Shown here: positions 56,911-64,000 of the stretch, one piece after another
Layout of the letters: each line of letters begins with the position of its first letter
How positions within the stretch are numbered: position 1 is the first letter of the stretch
From: Saccopteryx bilineata
Taxonomy: Eukaryota; Chordata; Mammalia; Chiroptera; Emballonuridae
NCBI RefSeq assembly: GCF_036850765.1
Contig: NC_089494.1
Span: 228,984,779-229,048,778 of the forward strand
Length of the DNA: 64,000 nt
Reading direction: 5' to 3'
Notes under the pieces: model-generated
What the model saw: only the letters and a program-made list of their open reading frames with translations
Told to the model about the DNA's origin: nothing
The model's database searches: none
Program-made: the position numbers and the translations under genes

Positions 56911-59835
56911 GGCACAGCCAGAGCGTACAGTGTTGAGAGCCCCTCAGTTCACAGAGCTCACATCCAGGAGGCAAGATAGACATTTAACAAGTAACCATGC
57001 AGTAAAAATATATATATTTCCACATTGAAAAGTCAGGTTCTAGAAAGGAAAAGAATAAAAGCAGCTTGGTCAAAAATGCCTCTCGAAAATGGAGCCCGTA
57101 GACTGAGACCCCAGCGGTGAGCAGGAGTTATCCAGGTGAATAGCATTCCAAGCAGAAGGAACAGCGTGTGAGGAAGGAGAGTGGAGTTCAAGTGTCCAAG
57201 AGGAAGCTGTGCGCAGGATGAGGCTGGAAAAGGAAGCCAGGGCTCAGTCATGCAGGGCCTGGCAGCCTCACTGAGTGTCTCGAACTTTTTCTCAGTGCAA
57301 TAGAAAACCAGTTGTTTGGTTTAGGTTAGGTTCAGCTGCAAGTCACAGAAACCAAAATAACGATCTATTAAACAGAGCACACACAGATCCCTCCCTCCCA
57401 TGAACTCTGTTTTGCCTACTCCGTCAGAGGCTAGGAAGCCTGTTCACAGTATTAGGGAACCAGCACCTCCTATGTTCCATCTGCCATCCTCAGAACACAG
57501 TTCACCCCTGCCTCATGTTTCAGGATGGCTGCTTGAACTCCAGCCATCATGTCTACTTGGCATTCAGCAGAAAGAAGGAAGGAGGACATCTCTTAGGATA
57601 CATGTATGTCATTTCTGTTTACTTTCATTGGCAACACCCATCTGCTAGAGAGGCTCGGGAATGGAGTCTTTAGTACTAGCAGGTTTTAAGAAAGAGAGTA
57701 GTTCCTACCTTGCCTGAACATGTTATAAAACAGGACATTTCATTGTCAAGGTTCTTGAGTTCTTTCTCCAACACACACACTACAGTTCTCTGGGGGACCT
57801 TGAGCATTCCCTTAACTTCTGTGGGCCTTCAGTTCCACACGGGCAAAAAGGAGGCTGTCCTGCTCATCTAAGTGTGAATGTGAACTGGTGAGGTAATAGC
57901 AATTAAAGGGCTTAGCAGGGGGTAGGAATGAGTAATCATTTTTAGGGAGGATGTTACTTTTGAGAGATACCCAATCTGTGAACTATTTAGAGATTTGAAA
58001 ACACCAAGGGTATAAACAACACTCCATCTTTCCAATGTTCATTCCGTAACCCAGCAACCAGCAAGCAGTGCTTAAGAGCACATAAGTGGGATGATGTCTA
58101 CTGTCCTTAAGAAGACAGAACTGAGTTGAAGTCATCAGCTTCCTCAGAAATGCCAAGTTTCTCTGACCTGCCCCCCAAGCAGATCACAGTCACAAGCTTT
58201 TGCTCAGGTCGCTGAGATAACAGACCAGAATGCAGTTTCCAGGAAAGTTGGAGGGGTTCACACGCCACACAGGCAGAAGCAGGACTTAGGACAAGTTGGT
58301 CTCGAAACCCTGGCTTACAGGCAGAGTTGGACAGAACTAACGCTTGTTTGTTCTTATTCCCAAAGCTCCCACCGCCTACCAATACAGTCAGATTAGTTGT
58401 TTATGGACTACCTACTAAGCTACGTGGTAGACTCTGAGATATACTTATCTATAAATAATTATCTCATTCAACACTCAACCGTCCAGAGAGGCAGGAACTA
58501 AGCATGCTTCAATCTCGCAGCTGAAGAAACTGAGGTCTTAGAGCCCATAGTTACTACAGACTAATAACATTATCTGTTCCCAAAGGTCTGGCTCTGTAGC
58601 CCTTGAATGTAAACCCCTGATTGCCCTGCCTCCAACCTCCTGAAGTCTCAGCATACCTCACCTCAATTCAGCACACAGGTCTCGAAGTCCTACAATGTGC
58701 CAGGCCCTGGGCCAGCTGGTGGTGTCGTAGAGACAAAAGGACACAGTCCTGGTCCTCAAAGTTTACAGGCTGATGGAGGCACACACTGGTCACTGCTGCT
58801 GAGTGCGCTGCGTGGTGTCACGTACCTGGGAGGAAGGCCTGACGCCCCGTGGAGACCGGGCCAGCAGCAGCCAGTCTTAGGTTTCCTGGACAAGGCAATG
58901 CCTCAGCCAAGGCTGACGTCTCTGACTCAGACACACTTGAATGTGTCCGAAATAGTACACATGCTTTGCGTGCATACGTGCCCACACTCAAATACTGCTG
59001 CGTTATGACTAGCCCCTTTGGATTCATTAGTTTGATCTTCCTCGTTTATTTATAAACAGAGTTTCAGTCACCACTAGTAAGAATGGCTGGGTGGGCTTTC
59101 CTGAACCTCAGCCCACCTATTTTATAGGTCAGCCCATTTATCTGATGATATTTCATCTTTCCAGATTTGGGAGCAAAAGGCAGCCTCACGTAAACTTGTG
59201 GAGGAGGACCAAGGACAGGCCTACGCTGACCGTCCCACCTCGTCCGGAGGGCCGGCCCCTGGTGGGAACCAGTCTCCCTTCTGCCCACTCTTCTTCACCA
59301 TGGGCTTGTTAGGGCCTTAATTCTCATCTTTCATCCCCGTGACCATTGTTTCCATGGAGAACACTTTGTTCTGTTGGAAAACACAAGTCCTGAAACTGAA
59401 AAAAGAAATGAAATTTTCAATTTTCAGTTGCTTTTGTGGGGTCCTCCCATGGAAGGGTCCATATTGCCTCCACCATCTGAACATTCTATCTCTTTTTCCT
59501 TCTCAAGAGAGTAAGATAAAGGAAAAGCCTGGGGTGCCAGTCCATTGCAAGGAAAGATCCAGAAAGGGCACAGCCGGAATGGCTGACCACCAGCCTTGCT
59601 CCTGTGAGGCTCAGAGTTTAGCTATTCAGTGTTTAGTAACGCACATGAACTTGGGCCTGCCCGGAGCTTCTACACGGCAGGGACTGGTGCACAGGCTGAT
59701 AGAAGGGGGGAGAGAAGGGGTCATGCTTTGAGGTCATACTTGACACGTGATGGAGAAAACTTCAATTGTCCATATCAGACATGGAAGGCTGGGTATTATG
59801 AGTAGAGCTTACAGCCTTCCCTTAAGATTAGAAGG
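56911..59835. other. Intergenic, MIR and L2-like debris
   Basis: MIR-like minus fragment near 58440-58550 (ctgaagaaactgaggtctta); L2-like debris near 57040-57290 and 58690-58790 (atgtgccaggccctgggcc). No gene seen. Confidence 0.45.
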
Positions 59836-59837
59836 AA

Positions 59838-59955
59838 GATAATAGTCTTATCAAGTTGATCACTTCATAAGGTATATAAATGTCTAATCACTATGTTGTC
59901 ATCTGAAACTAACATTGTATGTCAACTATAATTGAAGATAAATTTTTAATAAAGA
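59838..59955 (+). mobile_element. L1 3'-end fragment, plus, strongly truncated
   Basis: gtcttatcaagttgatcact, ataaggtatataaatgtcta and attgtatgtcaactataatt form an L1 3' terminus. Short flanking repeat aagattagaa on both sides. Confidence 0.75.
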
Positions 59956-60159
59956 TTAGAAAAAAGAGAAGATAAAGGGAGAGAGAAGAATAGAGGGAGG
60001 GGAAGAATGAATGGACAGAAGGTGGAGAAGATAAAATAATTTAAAAACCAGAGTTTCTAAAACCAGCTTCTGTCAAATTTTCACTGTGTTCAATGTTGAA
60101 ACCCTCATTCCACCAATAATAATAATAATAATAATAATTAATAAATATTTACTATTAGG

Positions 60160-60310
60160 ACTAGAATTCTGATGTGATATTATGCTGTGAGTAAAGCATG
60201 TGAGTCTTGGAGAAAAGCAGAACTAATTTTAAATCTTGACCCTGCTAACTCTTAGCCAGTGACCTAGAATAAGCCTCAGTTTCCTTGTGACTAAAAGTGG
60301 GTATGATGAC
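60160..60310 (+). repeat. MIR-like fragment, plus
   Basis: gaccctgctaactcttagcc, gcctcagtttccttgtgact: MIR core. Confidence 0.65.
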
Positions 60311-60902
60311 ACCCAAGTAGAGAGGCAACCATGCCTGATGGCATAGTGTGGGCACTGGGCTCTGCCCTCCATGGTGGGATTGGAAAGCTTGGTGGTCTGG
60401 CCCCACTGCACCCTAACATCACCCCGAGAGAGGAGTCCCCAAGGAAGGCATTTAGACACTGCTGAAGGTTGGAGGAGGGCAGGGCTGAGGTGGGAAGGGC
60501 AGGTCCAGAAGAAGTGAGTCTGTGCTAAGTGTGTGAGTGAGAACAGCTGTCGGGGGCGGCCATCGGACTGCCAGCTCTGGTCAGGCATTTGTTGATCTTC
60601 TGGTCCATTAGGTTTCTCACATATTAATTACTTTCCTTTGCCTAACCCCCTTCTTACCTCTGTGAAATTCTGGAAAACAATGCACCTCTCCATTCATTTA
60701 TATTCTGTACTCAAGACATGAAATTCAGGCCTGAAGCCATTGTTTTCAGTTTTGAGGTTGATGGCTCTTGTGTTCTTTCTTCAATGGCTGTCCTCCTCTC
60801 GTGGGCTATGTTTACCCAAGAGAGGTATGTTTATCCCTTAAGCAGGCGATTGACTCGTATTTAGATTCTCAAACAACCCAATTTGCTATAGGGTCTGTGT
60901 GA

Positions 60903-60940
60903 AGTGTGTGTGTGTGTGTGTGTGTGTGTGTTGTGTGTGT
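60903..60940. repeat. (GT)n microsatellite
   Basis: Near-perfect gt run with one ttg interruption, followed by more imperfect gtgt text to about 60975. Confidence 0.95.
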
Positions 60941-61089
60941 TCGTGCTTTCGTGCACGCGCATGTGTTGTGTGTGTTCCCGTCCAGTATGGCATCTCGGAA
61001 ATTATATAAAGTATATTTAAAAAATCACTTCAAATTGCATGACCATTAATATAGGAACATTGACCTTTTGTGGGGGGAGGTGGCCGTGT

Positions 61090-61415
61090 TGTTTTTTTTT
61101 ACAGAGACAGAGAGAGAGTCAGAGAGAGGGATAGATAGGGACAGACAGACAGGAACGGAGAGAGATGAGAAGCATCAACCAATTTTTTGTTGCTACACCT
61201 TAGTTGTTCATTGATTGCTTTCTCATATGTGCCTTGACCGTGGGGCTACAGCAGACCGAGTAACCCCTTGCTCAGCTTGGATCTTGGGTCCAAGCTGGTG
61301 AGCTTTGCTCAAGCCAGATGAGCCCGCGCTCAAGCTGGCGACCTCGGGGTCTCGAACCTGAGTCCTCCACATCCCAGTCCGACGCTCCATCCACTGCGCC
61401 ACCGCCTGGTCAGGC
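61090..61415 (-). mobile_element. Rhin-1-like SINE (type 2), minus
   Basis: GA-rich tail at left, ccttagttgttcattgattgc core, head ending ccaccgcctggtcaggc. Approximate target duplication acattgacctttt / acattgatctttt. Confidence 0.92.
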
Positions 61416-62192
61416 ACATTGATCTTTTTTAATCTTACAAGTTCCATAAGCAAATTTAAATGTGTCCTTTTCCTTCTTTGTTTAGTAAGTTAACTGATCA
61501 CTTGGGCATTTTCCTGATTTCTGATGTTGAGAAACCCCACATACTTCCTTGCAGTACATAGGTTTCTGACAGCTCTTAAAATGGCTTGTAACCAGGACGG
61601 AAAAACGTGATCTTTTCCAAGATGGGCCTAAAGAAGAAATTTCTCCAGGAATGAAGTTAAAAGAGATAACTTATATGTAAGTAATTGCTTAGGAATGAAC
61701 ATATATGATATAGTAATTGCTCAATGTGATGACACAGTCTAAATATGTTTTATTTGCAATGTTCTTAGAACAACTTATCAAAGTAACTTGTGCTGTGAAA
61801 TAAGATATTTCTCTCCGAATTAAGAACTCCAAGAGCTCCAAAGAGAAATGGAACGTAGCACCTCTTAGGGGATATTTCCAAAAGAAAGGAAAAGCTAACC
61901 CTTATTAAAACTTGAAAAATTTAGTGTGTTTAGATGAAATAATTCAGTACAGTTTATCCAGATAAGGAAGGCTATTGCAATACAATGACCCTATTTTAGC
62001 CTTGGATATATGAAATACAGTAATAACAGTCTAACTTCTTAGAACTCATTGGGTATTTCTCAGGGATCTAGTCTTTCATCTCAGCTATTTGGATGTGTTT
62101 AGTTTCGTCATTAAATGCATTATGTATTATATAAATAGAAAAGCATGTTTTAATGTTGAGGCAGAGAGTCCTTTTAAAAATAACTTTTTCTG
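61416..62192. other. Intergenic, AT-rich, no gene seen
   Basis: No repeat family recognised with confidence and no coding potential. Confidence 0.5.
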
Positions 62193-62314
62193 GCCTGACC
62201 TGTGGTGGCACAGTGGATAAAGCGTCGACCTGGAAATGCTGAGGTTGCCGGTTCGAAACCCTGGGCTTGCCTGGTCAAGGCACATATGGGAGTTGATGCT
62301 TCCAGCTCCTCTCC

Positions 62315-62351
<37 letters not shown>

Positions 62352-62357
62352 AAAAAT
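62193..62357 (+). mobile_element. Rhin-1-like SINE (short type 1), plus
   Basis: gcctgacctgtggtggcaca head, B box ggttcgaaacc, (CT)n. Target duplication aaaaataactttttct on both sides. Confidence 0.93.
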
Positions 62358-62517
62358 AAAAATAACTTTTTCTTATAAAAAGTTGGACAGATTTACAGAG
62401 AAAATAAAAGTCACCCATAACCACACCATTAGGGAGCACCATTATTAGTATATATATTGGTGTCATACTTTTATTTTTTGTGCATAAATAACACAGTTTT
62501 TAAAAAGTAGGGAATCT

Positions 62518-62890
62518 GGAGATTATTATGCTAAATGAAATAAGCCAGCCAAAGAAAGAAAAATATCATATGACCTCACTTATATGTGGAATCTAATGAA
62601 CAAAGTGAACTGAGGAATGGAATAGAGGCAGAGGTGGGGTCACAGGGAGCAGAGGAACAGCTGTCAGAGGGAAGGGGGATGAGGGGAAGGGATCTGAGAA
62701 GGTGAAGGGATTAGTAATATTACATATACAGAACACAGAGATACAGATAACAGGACAGGAAGTCCCAGGGGGAAGGGGGAGGGAGTCAGGGAGAAGGGGA
62801 CAGAGCAGGTATAATGGGGGTTAAGGGGGTGAGGGTGTTATATTGAGTGGGACACTTGAATTCATGTTAACACAATAAATTAAAATTAAT
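62518..62890 (+). mobile_element. L1 3' UTR insertion, 5'-truncated, plus
   Basis: tatgctaaatgaaataagcc, tcacttatatgtggaatcta, a long purine-rich tract and gacacttgaattcatgttaa before the A-rich end. Flanking direct repeat ttttaaaaagtagggaatc / ttttaaaatgtaggaaatc. Confidence 0.85.
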
Positions 62891-63299
62891 TTTTAAAATG
62901 TAGGAAATCATAACAGGCATACAGTTTTGCATCCTGGTTTGTTGTCCTTATTGTTCCGACTGAACATATGCTAGGAAGGTTTCCCCATGTCGTTATTCAT
63001 TCCTATACCATTGTTATTATGATCTACACAGTTCTCCATTGTGTGAATGGGCTGCAATTTTTAGAAAATCAGCTCCCTGCTGTGTGTCATTTGAATTCTT
63101 TTCTGGGTTTTTGTTCTCTTGTTGTGTATCATAAATAATGGTGTAGATAGGCCTTTGTGCATATCTATGACCACTTCTCTGGAATACAGAGTAGGAACGT
63201 TTGTAAAGTGTTTACACGTAAGGCTGAACTACCCTCCCAACAGGCTATACCAATGAATACTCACTCCAGGAACGTGTAAGAATAGTGGAGAAGTGGAAC

Positions 63300-63490
63300 A
63301 TGAGCACGCTGGGTTCGTTTCAGCTCTGCCACCCTTTGGTCATGTGGTCCTGGACAAATCACAGAAATTCTCTGTGCTTCAGACATCACATCTGAAAAAT
63401 GGGAAAATAAATGTATTTATGTCATGTGGCTGTTGGGAGGATTAAATGAGGTCAAGTGCTTGGACCTGCAAATGGCACGTCATCATCCAG
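63300..63490 (+). repeat. MIR, plus
   Basis: cagctctgccaccctttggt, cctggacaaatcacagaaat, atctgaaaaatgggaaaata, gttgggaggattaaatgagg: well-recognised MIR. Confidence 0.75.
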
Positions 63491-63509
63491 GAGACTCTTA
63501 CAGCCAGGT

Positions 63510-63960
63510 GCTTCCTTTACTCGTGATTCAGTTCACTCAGCAAATGCTTCTTGGTGTCCTCCGTGGGCCAGGCTCTGTTCTTGGCACTTGGGGTACATGA
63601 GTGAACAAAACAAATGACGATCCTTGTCCTCATGGAGGGCACATTCTAGTGGCGGGAGGGAGGAGACAATAAATAACAGACAGGACAAACAAGTAATTGT
63701 ACAGTGTATTAGAGGGTGAAGAGTGTGCTATGGAGGACAGTGAGCAGAGGAAGGATTTTCCGGAATTCAGGGGCTAAGGTTGGAATTTTAAGAAGGGTAA
63801 TCAGAATAGGCACCAGTGAGAAGGTGACAGCTGAGCAAAGACTAGAGAGGTGAGAGAGCTCGACCAGCAGATAACAGGAGAATGGCTCTACAAGAACACT
63901 CCTGGAGCCGCTGGGGCAGGCCAGTGGCAACACGGCTTGGAGCCACGGGTTCCAGGGGGT
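63510..63960 (+). repeat. L2-like ancient fragment
   Basis: gtgggccaggctctgttctt, gagtgaacaaaacaaatgac, ctcatggagggcacattcta, agacaataaataacagacag: a recurrent old LINE-type pattern. Confidence 0.55.
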
Positions 63961-64000
63961 GGGGAGGAGGAGGAGGTGACCACATGGGTGCGGGGCAGAG

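Overview
This is a mammalian nuclear window, almost certainly from a yinpterochiropteran bat (horseshoe-bat or leaf-nosed-bat lineage). The pointer is the SINE content: about twenty tRNA-derived SINEs of three related types resembling the Rhin-1 group. They have A/B-box heads (GGTTCGAAACC or GGTTCGATTCC), CT-rich bodies, A-rich tails and often perfect long target-site duplications. Older mammalian repeats (MIR, L2, MLT1, L1M) and laurasiatherian-type L1 3' ends fill in the background. The species call is inference from repeat families I recognise.

Only one protein-coding gene is supported: RASL11B, on the minus strand, complete in four exons (CDS 7267 to 3959, 248 codons). All intron boundaries are GT-AG. 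It has a CpG-island promoter at about 7.0-8.0 kb and a poly(A) signal near 3.0 kb. In human the gene lies at 4q12 between SCFD2 (downstream) and USP46 (upstream). Neither neighbour is visible, so positions from about 8 to 64 kb look like the gene-poor upstream interval.

Layout: 0-1.4 kb SINEs; 1.4-3.0 kb intergenic with MIR; 3.0-7.3 kb RASL11B; 7.0-8.0 kb CpG island; 8-36.9 kb intergenic DNA with SINEs, L1M, Tigger, a Tigger-like MITE, a hAT element and an LTR-like repeat; 36.9-44.9 kb a nested endogenous retrovirus (ERV) cluster; 44.9-64 kb intergenic with SINEs, MLT1 and L1 3' ends.

The ERV cluster is the most interesting part. A young class-III-like provirus (39216-43489) has two 525-bp LTRs that differ at 8 sites and a 5-bp TSD (ggaac). 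An 18-nt primer-binding site matches the 3' end of tRNA-Ser. Its pol is broken and it has no recognisable gag or env. It sits inside an older LTR of the same broad family. Its own pol is split by another solo LTR (TSD gttac). Two more solo LTRs in the opposite orientation flank the complex (TSDs tctac and agcat), one of them inside a SINE. Just after the primer-binding site there is a junction made of two inverted fragments copied from the provirus's own LTR and integrase. A second theme is that the intact CpG-rich SINEs each carry a CTCF-like motif, in convergent orientation around RASL11B. No CRISPR, operon or other prokaryotic system is present.
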